Shown: in pieces, positions 1 to 9,849 of the stretch | How positions within the stretch are numbered: position 1 is the stretch's first letter | How the letters are laid out: every line of letters starts with the position of its first letter | Assembly (NCBI GenBank): GCA_963974915.1 | Contig: CAXBES010000016.1 | Coordinates: forward strand, 33,384 to 97,383 | Reading direction: 5' to 3' | Origin: CAXBES01 sp963974915 | Lineage (GTDB): Bacteria; Bacteroidota; Bacteroidia; Flavobacteriales; Flavobacteriaceae | Length of the DNA stretch: 64,000 nt | The notes under the pieces: model-generated | Databases searched by the model: none | Told to the model about the DNA's origin: nothing | Seen by the model: only the letters and a program-made list of their open reading frames with translations | Position numbers and translations under genes: made by a program

Positions 1-1203
1 ACGATTTGGCTGTCACCAATAGTTCAAAATCCTGAAGGTGCCTACGGAAAATATCCCGAACCCTTGACTAAATTCTCGGGATATCATGGCTATTGGCCAA
101 TTAGCAGCACCAAGGTAGATTACAGATTTGGTAACGAAACTGTTTTAAAAGAATTGATCGCTGTGGCTCATGATAAAAATATGAACATCATTTTAGATTA
201 TGTAGCCAATCATGTTCATGAAGACCATCCGGTGTATAAAAATCATCCGGATTGGGCAACAGACCTTTATCTTCCCGATGGTTCACTTAATACCGAACGC
301 TGGGATGATCATCGACTTACAACCTGGTTCGATACTTTTATGCCTACCCTAGATTTCAGTAAACCGGAAGTCGTTGAAAAAATGACAGATTCTGCTGTGT
401 ACTGGGTCACAAATTACGATATCGATGGATTTAGACACGATGCGACAAAGCATATTCAGTTAGAATTCTGGCGTACTTTAACGAGGAAAGTAAAAGAGCG
501 AACCAACAGACCTATTTTTCAGGTAGGAGAGACGTATGGGAGTCCCGATCTAATTCGAAGTTATATTAATACTGGGATGCTCGATGGTCAGTTTGATTTT
601 AATCTTTACGACGCGAGTGTTAATGCCTTTGCAACTAAAGCCTCGTTTGAACGCTTGGCAAACACATTAAAGCAAGGTTTAAATTATTACGGGAGTCATC
701 ACTTGATGGGAAACATTTCAGGAAATCAGGATAGAGCAAGATTTATTAGTTATGCCTCAGGTGATGTGAGATTTGATGAAGACGCTAAGAAAGCCGGGTG
801 GACCAGGGAAATTGGCATGAGCGATACAACAGCATACAACAAATTAGCTATGTTGCAGGCATTCAATCTAACAACTCCCGGAATCCCTTGTATATATTAC
901 GGTGATGAATATGGAAGTATTGGAGGAAATGATCCCGATAATCGGAAAATGATGAAATTTCAAGGTCTAGACGAGCATGAGAAAAATTTAAAAAAACGGG
1001 TTTCAGAACTGATCAATTTACGGCGCAATTCTATGGCGTTACAATACGGAAGTACCAAAGTTGTAAGAGCAGATTCGGAAGTGTTGATAATAGAGCGGGT
1101 TTATTTTAATGAAAAGGTAACCGTGATCTTTAACAAGTCTGAAACACCTGTAACGTACGCAAATGTGACCGTACCCAATAATGATTTTAGAATAATACAA
1201 TAA
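1..1203 (+). CDS. GH13 alpha-amylase family glycosidase (5' partial)
   Basis: The frame is open from base 1, so the N-terminus lies outside the window. The four GH13 regions are visible: DYVANH (I), GFRHDA with the nucleophile Asp (II), VGETYG with the acid/base Glu (III) and GNQD with the transition-state Asp (IV, where NHD is more usual). Counted from the TTG codon at 64 these are D126, E156 and D223. It should hydrolyse alpha-1,4-glucans or maltodextrins. A lipoprotein amylase follows 46 bp downstream, so the two form a starch-use operon feeding the glycolytic genes after it. The exact substrate and any signal peptide cannot be seen. Confidence 0.9.
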   Translation, partial: TIWLSPIVQNPEGAYGKYPEPLTKFSGYHGYWPISSTKVDYRFGNETVLKELIAVAHDKNMNIILDYVANHVHEDHPVYKNHPDWATDLYLPDGSLNTERWDDHRLTTWFDTFMPTLDFSKPEVVEKMTDSAVYWVTNYDIDGFRHDATKHIQLEFWRTLTRKVKERTNRPIFQVGETYGSPDLIRSYINTGMLDGQFDFNLYDASVNAFATKASFERLANTLKQGLNYYGSHHLMGNISGNQDRARFISYASGDVRFDEDAKKAGWTREIGMSDTTAYNKLAMLQAFNLTTPGIPCIYYGDEYGSIGGNDPDNRKMMKFQGLDEHEKNLKKRVSELINLRRNSMALQYGSTKVVRADSEVLIIERVYFNEKVTVIFNKSETPVTYANVTVPNNDFRIIQ

Positions 1204-1249
1204 ATAATTAATCAATTCTGAAGAATGCTTCGGAAAAATATACAATAGG

Positions 1250-2680
1250 ATGAAGAAAATATTAGTAGCAACGGCATTGCTTGCCTTGGTAGTTTCGTGT
1301 AAGGATAAAGTAAAGACCGAAGCACCTTCCGAAGAGAAAAAAGAACTCCCCTCAATTAATGATTCGGTATTGGAAAGTTCGGTAATTTATGAAGCAAATA
1401 TCCGTCAGTACTCTAACGAAGGCACCTTTGATGCGTTCACAAAAGACATTCCTCAGTTAAAAGAATTAGGGGTAAAAGTGATATGGTTAATGCCGGTTTT
1501 TCCAATTTCAGAAACTAAAAGAAAAGCCACCGGAGGCGATTTTGCCAGCTTAATTGAAGACGAATCCGAACGCGCTAAAATGCTGGGGAGCTATTATGCG
1601 GTATCAGACTTTACAGAGGTAAATCCCGAATTTGGATCCAAAGATGATATTCGTGAGTTAATCGCTACGGCTCACGACAATGATATGTACGTGATTCTTG
1701 ATTGGGTTCCTAATCATACAGGCTGGGATCATGTGTGGCTAAAAGATCACCCCGAATATTACACTAAAAATGCCGATGGAGAGATCACAGATCCGTTAAA
1801 CGAAGATGGCACTCCGGTTGGATGGGCAGATGTAGCCGATTTAAACTACGACAACAAGGCCTTGTGGGAAGAAATGACTGCAGATATGAAATATTGGATC
1901 ACCGAAGAAGGGATCGATGGTTTTCGATGTGATGTTGCAGGATCGGTTCCGGTAGCTTTCTGGGAGTACGTGATTCCTAAACTTCGCGCAGAAAAAGACA
2001 TTTTTATGTTGGCAGAAGCATGGGAGCCCGAATTGTTAAAAGGTGATCTATTCGAAATGGCGTACGCCTGGGAAGGTCATCATATTATGAATGAAATAGC
2101 AAAAGGTGAAAAAAGCGCTAAAGATTGGGATGATTATATGGTAAAAATGGATACTGTTTATGAAACCAATGATATCCTTATGAACTTTATTACCAATCAC
2201 GATGAAAACTCATGGAATGGAACGGTGAGAGAGCGAATGGGCAACGCAGCTCCCGCTATGTTGGCAATGAGTTATACAGTTCCGGGAATGCCTTTGATCT
2301 ATAGCGGACAAGAATACGACCTAAATCATAGGTTAAAATTCTTTGAAAAGGATAGTATTCCAAAATCGAAAGGAGAAATTTGGAACACGCTTAAAAAGTT
2401 AGGAGAATTAAAAAATACACATACAGCGCTCAATGGGGGTAAGAATGCTGCATCCTATGAGCGATTAAAGACCAGTAATGATGAAAAGGTCCTGGCATTT
2501 AAAAGAAGTAAAGAAGAAAGTGAACTCATTTTTGTAGCGAATTTAAATGATACCAAACAAAATTTTATGATCAAAACAGCGGGGACCTACAAAAACGCCA
2601 TGACTGGAGATGTCGTAGAACTGGATTCGGGAAAAGTGCACAAGTTTAAACCCTGGGAATACTTAATTTTAGTAAAATAG
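1250..2680 (+). CDS. GH13 alpha-amylase, lipoprotein
   Basis: A 476-residue GH13 enzyme with a lipoprotein signal ending at Cys17 (LVVSC), so it is probably anchored in an envelope membrane, as SusG-like amylases are. The catalytic regions are DWVPNH, GFRCDVAG (D228 nucleophile), LAEAWEPE (E256 acid/base) and FITNHDEN (D318). A C-terminal beta domain ends at WEYLILVK. It should degrade starch or maltodextrin outside the inner membrane. It lies directly behind another GH13 gene and is followed by a clear hairpin terminator, so these two end a transcription unit. No carbohydrate-binding module is evident. Confidence 0.92.
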   Translation: MKKILVATALLALVVSCKDKVKTEAPSEEKKELPSINDSVLESSVIYEANIRQYSNEGTFDAFTKDIPQLKELGVKVIWLMPVFPISETKRKATGGDFASLIEDESERAKMLGSYYAVSDFTEVNPEFGSKDDIRELIATAHDNDMYVILDWVPNHTGWDHVWLKDHPEYYTKNADGEITDPLNEDGTPVGWADVADLNYDNKALWEEMTADMKYWITEEGIDGFRCDVAGSVPVAFWEYVIPKLRAEKDIFMLAEAWEPELLKGDLFEMAYAWEGHHIMNEIAKGEKSAKDWDDYMVKMDTVYETNDILMNFITNHDENSWNGTVRERMGNAAPAMLAMSYTVPGMPLIYSGQEYDLNHRLKFFEKDSIPKSKGEIWNTLKKLGELKNTHTALNGGKNAASYERLKTSNDEKVLAFKRSKEESELIFVANLNDTKQNFMIKTAGTYKNAMTGDVVELDSGKVHKFKPWEYLILVK

Positions 2681-2684
2681 TCTT

Positions 2685-2713
2685 AAAATGCTCCGTAATT
2701 GGGGCATTTTTTT
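2685..2713 (+). terminator. Rho-independent terminator after the amylase operon
   Basis: The arms AAAATGC-TCC and GG(G)-GCATTTT flank a GTAATT loop and run into a T tract, just after the stop of the lipoprotein amylase. Confidence 0.75.
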
Positions 2714-2789
2714 ATGACTTATTAACCGAAAACGTTATAGTTTTAAAAAGTAATTGCGGAATCTAGAATTATAACATAGCTTTACACTA

Positions 2790-3776
2790 ATGAGTTCAGA
2801 AATCAAAAAAATTGGAGTCCTAACAAGTGGTGGAGACGCACCCGGAATGAATGCAGCGATTAGAGCTGTTGTACGATCATGTGCATATCATAATTTAGAA
2901 TGTGTTGGGATCTTTCGCGGATACGAAGGCTTGATTGAAGGTGATTTCAAACCGCTGGACGCCCGCTCGGTAAAAAACATTATAAATCGAGGCGGAACCT
3001 TCTTAAAATCGGCCAGATCAAAGGAATTTCGAACAGTAGAGGGTAGGAAAAAGGCTCATACACACTTAAAAAATGCAAACGTAGATGCGCTGGTAGTAAT
3101 TGGTGGTGATGGAACTTTTAACGGGGCTATAGTTTTTAACGAAGAGTTTAACTATCCTATAGTTGGTATTCCGGGAACTATTGATAACGATATCAATGGC
3201 ACCGATTATACAATTGGATACGACACAGCACTTAACACTGTAGTTGAGGCAATAGATAAGATTAGGGATACGGCAAATTCACACAACCGACTCTTTTTGG
3301 TTGAGGTGATGGGAAGAGATGCAGGAGATATAGCGCTCAACGCCGGAATTGGTGCCGGAGCAGAGGAAATATTAATCCCCGAACAAAATCTGGGAAGAGA
3401 ACGTTTAATTCAATCTTTAAAACGTAGTAAGAAGTCTGGTAAATCTTCAAGCATTGTAGTAGTCGCAGAAGGTGATCAAATTGGTAAGAATATCTTTGGC
3501 TTGGCAGATTACATCAGAGAAAATTTAGAAGAATACGAAGTAAAAGTAACGGTATTAGGTCATATTCAACGAGGTGGAGCTCCAAGTTGTTACGACAGAG
3601 TTCTTGCGAGTAGATTAGGGGTGGGTGCAATAGATGCCCTATTAAATAATCAGCGAGACGTGATGATTGGAGTGGTACACAATAAAGTGGTATTAGTACC
3701 CTTTACAGAATCACTAAAAGGTGCTAATAAATTAGACCTCGATTTGATTCGCGTGGCAGATATTACCTCAATTTAA
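2790..3776 (+). CDS. pfkA: ATP-dependent 6-phosphofructokinase
   Basis: The 328-residue protein has the standard length for bacterial PfkA. It shows the ATP-binding GVLTSGGDAPGMNA segment near residues 9-22, GGDGTFNGA (105-113), and the GTIDND motif whose Asp132 corresponds to the catalytic base of E. coli PfkA. It phosphorylates fructose 6-phosphate to fructose 1,6-bisphosphate in the cytoplasm. It is the first gene of a run with gap, a BadF-type kinase and pgi, all on the same strand with short gaps, which places it in the central upper-glycolysis operon downstream of the amylases. Confidence 0.95.
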   Translation: MSSEIKKIGVLTSGGDAPGMNAAIRAVVRSCAYHNLECVGIFRGYEGLIEGDFKPLDARSVKNIINRGGTFLKSARSKEFRTVEGRKKAHTHLKNANVDALVVIGGDGTFNGAIVFNEEFNYPIVGIPGTIDNDINGTDYTIGYDTALNTVVEAIDKIRDTANSHNRLFLVEVMGRDAGDIALNAGIGAGAEEILIPEQNLGRERLIQSLKRSKKSGKSSSIVVVAEGDQIGKNIFGLADYIRENLEEYEVKVTVLGHIQRGGAPSCYDRVLASRLGVGAIDALLNNQRDVMIGVVHNKVVLVPFTESLKGANKLDLDLIRVADITSI

Positions 3777-3837
3777 ATAAGAACAACGTAAGACATATAT
3801 TGAAATACAGTAAAGCAATTAATTATAAACAGAACAT

Positions 3838-4836
3838 ATGAGTACAAAAATAGGAATCAATGGTTTCGGAAGAATTGGAAGAATAGCATTTAGAATTGCA
3901 GCGAAACACGATGATGTGGAAATTGTAGCAGTAAACGATCTCCTTGATGTTGATCACCTGGCATATTTGTTAGAATATGATTCTGTTCATGGAAAATACC
4001 CGGGAACTGTGGAAGTAAAAGACGGTAATTTGGTCGTTGATGGGAAACAAATAAGGGTTTCTGCCGAAAGAAACCCTGAGAATTTAAAGTGGGATGAGGC
4101 AGGAGTAGAGATCGTAGTTGACTGTACCGGTATTTTTACAGAACTAGATTCGGCAGGAGCTCATATTAAAGCCGGAGCTAAGAAGGTAGTGATCTCTGCA
4201 CCTTCTAAAACAGCACCTATGTTTGTAATGGGAGTGAATCACGAAGAAGTGAAAGAAAGTGATACCATAGTGTCAAACGCTTCTTGTACTACTAATTGTC
4301 TTGCTCCCCTGGCAAAGATCATCAACGATGAATACGGAATCGTAGAAGGATTGATGACCACGGTACATTCGGTAACAGCAACACAATCTACGGTAGATCA
4401 GCCTTCCCGTAAAAATTATCGCCTTGGGAGAAGTGCTATTAGCAATATTATCCCAACCAGTACCGGAGCGGCTGTGGCAGTTACCAAGGTTATACCCGAA
4501 TTAAAAGGAAAACTCACAGGAATGGCTTTTCGGGTTCCCACAACCGATGTATCTGTGGTAGATCTAACAGTGAGAACCGAAAAATCCACGAGTTACGAAG
4601 CCATTAAAAACCTGTTTAGAACTGCTTCGGAAGGAAAATACAAGGGGATTGTTAATTATACCGATGAGAATGTCGTGTCACAGGACTTCGTAAGTGACCC
4701 ACATACCTGTACATTTGATGCCGATGCCGGTATTGCACTTAACGATAATTTCTTTAAGTTAGTGGCTTGGTATGATAATGAATATGCATATTCGGCTAAA
4801 CTAATAGACCTGACTGCGCATCTCGCAACGCTTTAA
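3838..4836 (+). CDS. gap: Glyceraldehyde-3-phosphate dehydrogenase, type I
   Basis: A 332-residue GAPDH with the NAD-binding GINGFGRIGR segment at residues 6-15 and the catalytic Cys150 in SNASCTTNC. The C-terminal WYDNEYAYS motif is intact. It oxidises glyceraldehyde 3-phosphate to 1,3-bisphosphoglycerate. It starts 61 bp after pfkA and is followed only 3 bp later by the BadF-type kinase, so co-transcription is likely. The N-terminal acidic residues after the glycine motif suggest NAD rather than NADP preference, but this is an inference. Confidence 0.96.
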   Translation: MSTKIGINGFGRIGRIAFRIAAKHDDVEIVAVNDLLDVDHLAYLLEYDSVHGKYPGTVEVKDGNLVVDGKQIRVSAERNPENLKWDEAGVEIVVDCTGIFTELDSAGAHIKAGAKKVVISAPSKTAPMFVMGVNHEEVKESDTIVSNASCTTNCLAPLAKIINDEYGIVEGLMTTVHSVTATQSTVDQPSRKNYRLGRSAISNIIPTSTGAAVAVTKVIPELKGKLTGMAFRVPTTDVSVVDLTVRTEKSTSYEAIKNLFRTASEGKYKGIVNYTDENVVSQDFVSDPHTCTFDADAGIALNDNFFKLVAWYDNEYAYSAKLIDLTAHLATL

Positions 4837-4839
4837 TGT

Positions 4840-5721
4840 ATGATTTTAATAACAGATGGTGGTTCTACCAAATGTGACTGGATCCTTTTAGATGAGAACG
4901 GAACGATAGCTCTTAAAACACGGACGGCTGGTTTAAACCCTGCGGTAGTGCCCCCTGATGAGTTAAAAAGCAGAATTACGGCTAACTCAGATCTGGCTGC
5001 GATCTTTAATAAAACTACGGTTCTCGATTTTTATGGTGCGGGATGTGGAACTGCGACACCGGTAAAGATTTTAGAGGACGTGCTCATAGAGCTTTTCCCC
5101 AAAGCGGAAATTTCGGTAAATGAAGATACTGTGGCTGCGGTATATGCAGCAACAACAGCACCGGGGATCGTTTGTATTTTAGGCACCGGATCTAATAGTT
5201 GTTACTTTGATGGGAAAGAGATCCATATGAGTGTCGCCTCTCTGGGTTATACTTTAATGGATGAGGCTAGTGGAAATTACTTCGGAAAGCGTCTTATTCG
5301 CGACTATTTTTACAAAAAAATGCCCGAAGTGTTATCTAAGGAATTTGAAAAACGCTTTGTTTTGGATCCCGATGAGATAAAACTGAACTTGTATAAAAAG
5401 CCGAATCCAAATATGTATCTCGCGTCCTTTGCAGAATTTATCTTTAATCCATCGGAAAACAGACCCTCGTCTGCTCAGGATATTAATGGCTATTTTTATA
5501 AATTGATAAGCGAAGGAATGTTGAAATTTATTGAATATCGAATTCTTTGTTATAAAGAAGCACAGCATGTTCCTATCCATTTTATAGGATCTATCGCACA
5601 TTTTAGCAAAGATATAATCCGTGATTGTATGAAACCTTACCATCTGGAATTGGGCTCAATTATAAGAAGACCTATCGACGGACTCATCAATTATTATGTG
5701 CATCACAAAATTAAGAAGTAA
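4840..5721 (+). CDS. BadF/BadG/BcrA/BcrD-type sugar kinase (N-acetylglucosamine kinase-like)
   Basis: A 293-residue member of the ASKHA ATPase fold. The N-terminus has the phosphate-1 motif ITDGGSTKCDW (residues 3-13), and GTGSNS near residues 115-120 matches the phosphate-2 loop region. The length and motifs match the NAGK-like branch rather than the activase branch of this family. It probably phosphorylates an amino sugar or hexose in the cytoplasm, which fits its position between gap and pgi. The exact sugar cannot be read from the sequence. Confidence 0.8.
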   Translation: MILITDGGSTKCDWILLDENGTIALKTRTAGLNPAVVPPDELKSRITANSDLAAIFNKTTVLDFYGAGCGTATPVKILEDVLIELFPKAEISVNEDTVAAVYAATTAPGIVCILGTGSNSCYFDGKEIHMSVASLGYTLMDEASGNYFGKRLIRDYFYKKMPEVLSKEFEKRFVLDPDEIKLNLYKKPNPNMYLASFAEFIFNPSENRPSSAQDINGYFYKLISEGMLKFIEYRILCYKEAQHVPIHFIGSIAHFSKDIIRDCMKPYHLELGSIIRRPIDGLINYYVHHKIKK

Positions 5722-5742
5722 TTGAACTTGCGTAATTAGCAT

Positions 5743-7311
5743 ATGCCACTACCAAAAATAAATCCAATACAAACACAAGCCTGGAAAAAGCTTCAGGAGC
5801 ATTATACTTTGATTAAAGACGTAAAAATGCAAGAATTGTTTGCTGCAGACGCTTCTCGTGGAGCTACGTTTAACGTTGAGTGGAAGGATCTTTATCTTGA
5901 TTTTTCAAAAAACAGAATTACTTCGGAAACGGTATCGCTCCTTACAGATCTTGCCAACGAAGTGAAACTTAAAGAAGCAATTTCGCTTCAGTTTGGGGGA
6001 GATCATATTAATGAAACTGAAGATAGAGCCGTGCTCCACACTGCACTTCGCGATTTTGGAAATATGAAGCCTGAAGTAAGAGAAACACTTCAACAGATGA
6101 AACATTTTTCCGAAGAAATGATTTCGGAAAACTGGAAGGGTTATACCGGGAAAGCTATTACAAATATAGTAAACATAGGGATTGGCGGTAGTGACCTTGG
6201 GCCTGCAATGGTTACTGAAGCGCTTACTTTTTATAGAAACAGGTTAAAAGTTCATTATGTCTCAAACGTAGATGGTGATCATATAAATGAAGTGATAAAG
6301 GAGCTGGACAGGGAAACGACCCTATTTATTATTGTATCCAAAACATTTACGACGCAAGAAACCATGAGCAACGCAAATACCATTAGAGAATGGTTTTTAA
6401 AAGGCGCGTCTAAAACCGATATTTCTAAACACTTTGTTGCTGTATCCACAAATATTGAAGAGGTTAATGCCTTCGGAATAGCTCCCGAGAACACCTTTAC
6501 AATGTGGAATTGGGTTGGAGGCCGTTTTTCGTTATGGAGTGCTGTAGGGTTATCTACTTGCTGCGCAATTGGATATGATAATTTTGAGGAATTACTCAAG
6601 GGAGCTCATGAAATGGATGAGCATTTCAGAAATACTGAGTTTTCAGAAAATATCCCGGTGATCTTAGCTTTATTATCGGTTTGGTATAACAATTTCTTTA
6701 CTTCTGAAAGCGAAGCGGTAATACCTTATTCTCAGTATTTAAACAAGCTGGTTCCGTATTTGCAACAGGCAATTATGGAAAGTAATGGCAAGAATATCGA
6801 TAGAAACGGAAATGCCGTAGATTATCAAACCGGAACGATCGTCTGGGGAAGTACGGGTACTAATGCGCAACATGCCTTTTTTCAGTTACTGCATCAGGGA
6901 ACAAAGTTGATTCCTGCAGATTTCATCGGTTTTGTTGAACCGCTCTTCGGAAACACCTCTCATCACAATAAACTTACAGCAAATCTCTTGGCTCAAACCG
7001 AAGCTTTAATGCAAGGTACCGAAGGACTTTCCGTAGAAAATAATTTCAAAAGCTTTAACGGGAACCAACCAACGAATACTTTACTCATAAAAAAATTAAC
7101 TCCCAAAAACTTGGGGAGTCTGATTGCGTTGTATGAGCATAAGATATTTGTTCAGGGCATAATTTGGAATATTTTCAGTTACGATCAATGGGGTGTAGAA
7201 CTAGGCAAGAAAATAGCCACGTCACTTTTAGATAATATTGAGTCTGAAGCCAAACCTCTGCAAAGTAGTTCTTCCACTCAGGCGTTATTTTCGAAATTTT
7301 TAAAGAATTAA
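5743..7311 (+). CDS. pgi: Glucose-6-phosphate isomerase
   Basis: The 522-residue enzyme interconverts glucose 6-phosphate and fructose 6-phosphate. The family signatures are clear: IGIGGSDLGP for phosphate binding, VSKTFTTQET, and GGRFSLWSAVGL. It is a little shorter than the E. coli enzyme, mostly at the C-terminus, which is common in this phylum. It follows the sugar kinase by 21 bp and ends the glycolytic gene run, with a hairpin just downstream. Confidence 0.95.
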   Translation: MPLPKINPIQTQAWKKLQEHYTLIKDVKMQELFAADASRGATFNVEWKDLYLDFSKNRITSETVSLLTDLANEVKLKEAISLQFGGDHINETEDRAVLHTALRDFGNMKPEVRETLQQMKHFSEEMISENWKGYTGKAITNIVNIGIGGSDLGPAMVTEALTFYRNRLKVHYVSNVDGDHINEVIKELDRETTLFIIVSKTFTTQETMSNANTIREWFLKGASKTDISKHFVAVSTNIEEVNAFGIAPENTFTMWNWVGGRFSLWSAVGLSTCCAIGYDNFEELLKGAHEMDEHFRNTEFSENIPVILALLSVWYNNFFTSESEAVIPYSQYLNKLVPYLQQAIMESNGKNIDRNGNAVDYQTGTIVWGSTGTNAQHAFFQLLHQGTKLIPADFIGFVEPLFGNTSHHNKLTANLLAQTEALMQGTEGLSVENNFKSFNGNQPTNTLLIKKLTPKNLGSLIALYEHKIFVQGIIWNIFSYDQWGVELGKKIATSLLDNIESEAKPLQSSSSTQALFSKFLKN

Positions 7312-7345
7312 TTTAATTATTGATCACTTTTCTTCTGTAGTAATT

Positions 7346-7375
7346 GCCACTCTGTAATTACGGAGCGGCATTTTT
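7346..7375 (+). terminator. Hairpin terminator after pgi
   Basis: An inverted repeat of the form GCC-a-CTC..GAG-c-GGC around TGTAATTACG is followed by ATTTTTATAT. The stem is imperfect but well placed 35 bp after the pgi stop. Confidence 0.6.
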
Positions 7376-7459
7376 ATATATTTCCATAGCTCATGTAGTC
7401 TGTTGTATATCAGTTTGATTCACTGACATTTTTATATTCTTTGGTCGGTATATATAAAA

Positions 7460-7777
7460 ATGCGAGCATACAAATTTGATAGGTATGTGTTCCAAATATG
7501 TAGCTATTCCGAAGAAAACTATAAGGATTTTGAGCTGGTTAAACCAAAAGAACCTAAGCAGTATTATCATCAGGTTTATGATGAAACTAACACTGCGAAA
7601 AGGATTCCCGACTACAGATCTCAATTATTATGGGAACCAAATATTGAGCTGCAACGCATTGTTCTAAGGTTCGATTTTTTTACTTCCAACAATACAGGAG
7701 TTTACGAAATCTCTCTCGAAGGTTTTACTTTTGATGGGGAGCCGGTGTCTTTAAAAGAGCGGTTTATTGTAGAATAA
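7460..7777 (+). pseudogene. Probable C-terminal remnant of a large surface or receptor-like protein
   Basis: This 105-codon frame ends with a segment (PDYRSQLLWEPN, then an FDFFTS..GVYEISLEGFT-like run) that resembles the last 60 residues of large Bacteroidota TonB-receptor-like or carboxypeptidase-regulatory-domain proteins. No signal peptide, plug or barrel lies upstream, and the frame is closed by a stop at 7424-7426. It sits alone between pgi and the signalling cassette. I infer a gene remnant left by deletion. A short functional protein is the alternative. Confidence 0.45.
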
Positions 7778-7918
7778 TTAGTGATAATTCTTGGTTCGAA
7801 CATAGAAAATGTAATATAAATCTGTCATATACTTTTTTTTTAAAATCCAAATCCAAATCGTTCGTCTCGCTTAAAAGGTTTTTCTATTTTTATCACTTAA
7901 CCGTTTAAATTTTTAACT

Positions 7919-8287
7919 ATGAAATCTGAAGATCAAAAACCAAATACTATCGATTTAAAGAAAGCCGAAGCCTGGACAAAAAAGTGGAGAGGAGTGGAAG
8001 GATCGTATAATAAACATCATGAATGTCATGGGTTTTTAATTCCGGCAGATGATTTACGCGGTTTGTTGGCGGAGGAAGATGGTCAGAAGGGGGTGCAATT
8101 TGTAAGAGCTTATTTGGCGGTTGACGAGAATAATGACGAAAAGTTAGTAATTGTAGGAACCGAGTCTGAAGATGGCGGGACAACCTATAAAGACCTGATC
8201 ACGGGTTATAATGGAACCGGAGATATTTATGATTTTGTAAGACCTTGTCCGCCTAAATGTGATATAAACAGCCCCTTAAATAAATAA
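7919..8287 (+). CDS. Small soluble protein of signalling cassette, copy 1
   Basis: A 122-residue protein with no signal peptide and no family I can name. It has paired cysteines in HECHGF and RPCPPKC. The core pattern (F-x-I-P-A-D-D-L, then a G-V-x-F-V-R strand, then L-V-I-V-G-T) aligns by eye with the protein at 48004-48360, which heads an equivalent four-gene cassette. The stop codon abuts the ATG of the membrane protein, so the two are translationally coupled. It may be a sensory or partner protein for the two-component pair downstream, but this is inference from position only. Confidence 0.7.
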   Translation: MKSEDQKPNTIDLKKAEAWTKKWRGVEGSYNKHHECHGFLIPADDLRGLLAEEDGQKGVQFVRAYLAVDENNDEKLVIVGTESEDGGTTYKDLITGYNGTGDIYDFVRPCPPKCDINSPLNK

Positions 8288-8917
8288 ATGGACCTACTTT
8301 TAGATGGTATTACAGAATTCACAGTAATATTCGCTGTTATCAATGCCCTGTTATATATTAAAAGCTTTGCTCTTAAAGGAAAGGCTTTTAAGTTTTTTGC
8401 TGTGTATTTATGTTTAGTGGGATCTATTCAATTGGCTGCCAGTATTCTCGGTGGTGTATTTCATCAGCATAACTTATTCTTATCTCATTTTTATTTTATT
8501 TTTCAATTTATATTTCTTTCACTATTCTATTTCGAATTATTAGGGTTTAGATGGATGAACTGGGTATTAATTTTTGTGCTGGGATTAATTGGATTTCAAT
8601 ATTTTCAAACACCGGAGATATTCTTTACTTATAACCCAATTGGAATGAGTATCACGCATAGTGTTTTGGTATTGTATTCGTTGTTATATTTTTACAAACA
8701 ATTAAATGGGAAAGGTGATTTTTTAATAGTAAACGTGGGTGTCTTTTTCTATTTATTGTCAAGCGCATTAATATTTGCATCAGGAAATCTGGTTTTTAAT
8801 TTGAATATTTCCAAATCAATGATCAAATTATTATCGAATTTGAATTCCGTTTTATATTTAGTTTTCCAAATCTTAATCTTCCTGGAATGGTATAAAAATT
8901 ACAGGAAAGCAGCATAA
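8288..8917 (+). CDS. Multi-pass membrane protein of signalling cassette, copy 1
   Basis: The 209-residue protein consists almost entirely of about seven hydrophobic segments, with short loops and a basic C-terminal tail (YKNYRKAA). It begins at the base after the stop of the small protein. No enzyme motif is visible. A counterpart of similar size and topology occupies the same place at 48367-49080. Given the kinase and regulator that follow, it may be the membrane sensor feeding the kinase, which itself has only one membrane span. That role is inferred. Confidence 0.7.
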   Translation: MDLLLDGITEFTVIFAVINALLYIKSFALKGKAFKFFAVYLCLVGSIQLAASILGGVFHQHNLFLSHFYFIFQFIFLSLFYFELLGFRWMNWVLIFVLGLIGFQYFQTPEIFFTYNPIGMSITHSVLVLYSLLYFYKQLNGKGDFLIVNVGVFFYLLSSALIFASGNLVFNLNISKSMIKLLSNLNSVLYLVFQILIFLEWYKNYRKAA

Positions 8918-9051
8918 TTGTTATATTACTATTCAGAATTTCCTTTGAATGTCTTAACCATCTTTGAGAAATAAAATGGTCATGAACAAAGCGTTAAAAG
9001 ATATAAGTATCTCACTCCAACTATCCGCCAAATTCATATCTTCGTGCTAAT

Positions 9052-9846
9052 ATGGAGCAAATCGTATCTGCAGAAAATCAAATTGTCAACATCATTTTAA
9101 TTGCGATCATACTTTTAATTGTTATGTCGGTCGCAATTGTATTATTTTTCTACTTTTCCCGAAGAAAAATTGTAAGATCGGAGCTTGAAAAAGCTACCAT
9201 GCAGATTAAGCATCAAAAAGATGTGATTCAATCTACATTGATTACACAGGAAGCAGAACGCAGCAGGATCGCTCAGGATCTTCACGATGCAATTAGTTCT
9301 AAGCTCAATATTGTTTCTCTAAATGCTAATATTCTCACAGAAGAGAACATCCCATCAACCGATGCTAATAAGATTGGAAACAGTATTCTTAAAGTGACCA
9401 CCAATGTTTTAGAAAGTTCGCGAAAAATTGCCCATGCGTTATTACCACCAACCTTAGATAAGTTCGGGTTTCAGGCAGCTTTAGAGGAACTCTGTGAGGA
9501 AGTTTCAGAAACGGGAGCCTTTAAGCTTAATTATCGCATAAATTATGATAATGAATTTTTATCTTCGGAAAGTGAATTGCATTTGTTTAGAATTGTTCAG
9601 GAATTGTTTAATAACTCCATTAAGCATGCAGAAGCTTCAGAAATAAATTTAAAAATTGAAACACTTGAAAACCTGTTAGCCCTTAATTACACTGATGATG
9701 GAAAGGGTTTCGAGTATGAGGAAAAGAAGATGTCGAAAGGATTAGGCATGAATGGATTAGAAAATCGCGTGGCAATTTTAAATGGAAGCTTTAACTTTGA
9801 AACATCACCGGGTAATGGCATTAATGTCACAATAATGATAGGGTAA
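9052..9846 (+). CDS. NarL-family sensor histidine kinase (HisKA_3), copy 1
   Basis: A 264-residue kinase with one N-terminal membrane span (about residues 13-35), a short coiled segment, and the HisKA_3 dimerisation box RIAQDLHD with phospho-acceptor His78. The HATPase domain has an N-box QELFNNSIKHA (184-194) and a G1 box DDGKGF (215-220). There is no periplasmic sensor domain, so it probably takes its signal from the preceding membrane protein or the small protein. The response regulator starts 3 bp after its stop. Confidence 0.9.
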   Translation: MEQIVSAENQIVNIILIAIILLIVMSVAIVLFFYFSRRKIVRSELEKATMQIKHQKDVIQSTLITQEAERSRIAQDLHDAISSKLNIVSLNANILTEENIPSTDANKIGNSILKVTTNVLESSRKIAHALLPPTLDKFGFQAALEELCEEVSETGAFKLNYRINYDNEFLSSESELHLFRIVQELFNNSIKHAEASEINLKIETLENLLALNYTDDGKGFEYEEKKMSKGLGMNGLENRVAILNGSFNFETSPGNGINVTIMIG

Positions 9847-9849
9847 TTC

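Noticed and set aside
7391..7624. 77-codon minus-strand frame near the surface-protein remnant
   Set aside because: Antisense to the frame with recognisable protein-like sequence; no motif or signal.
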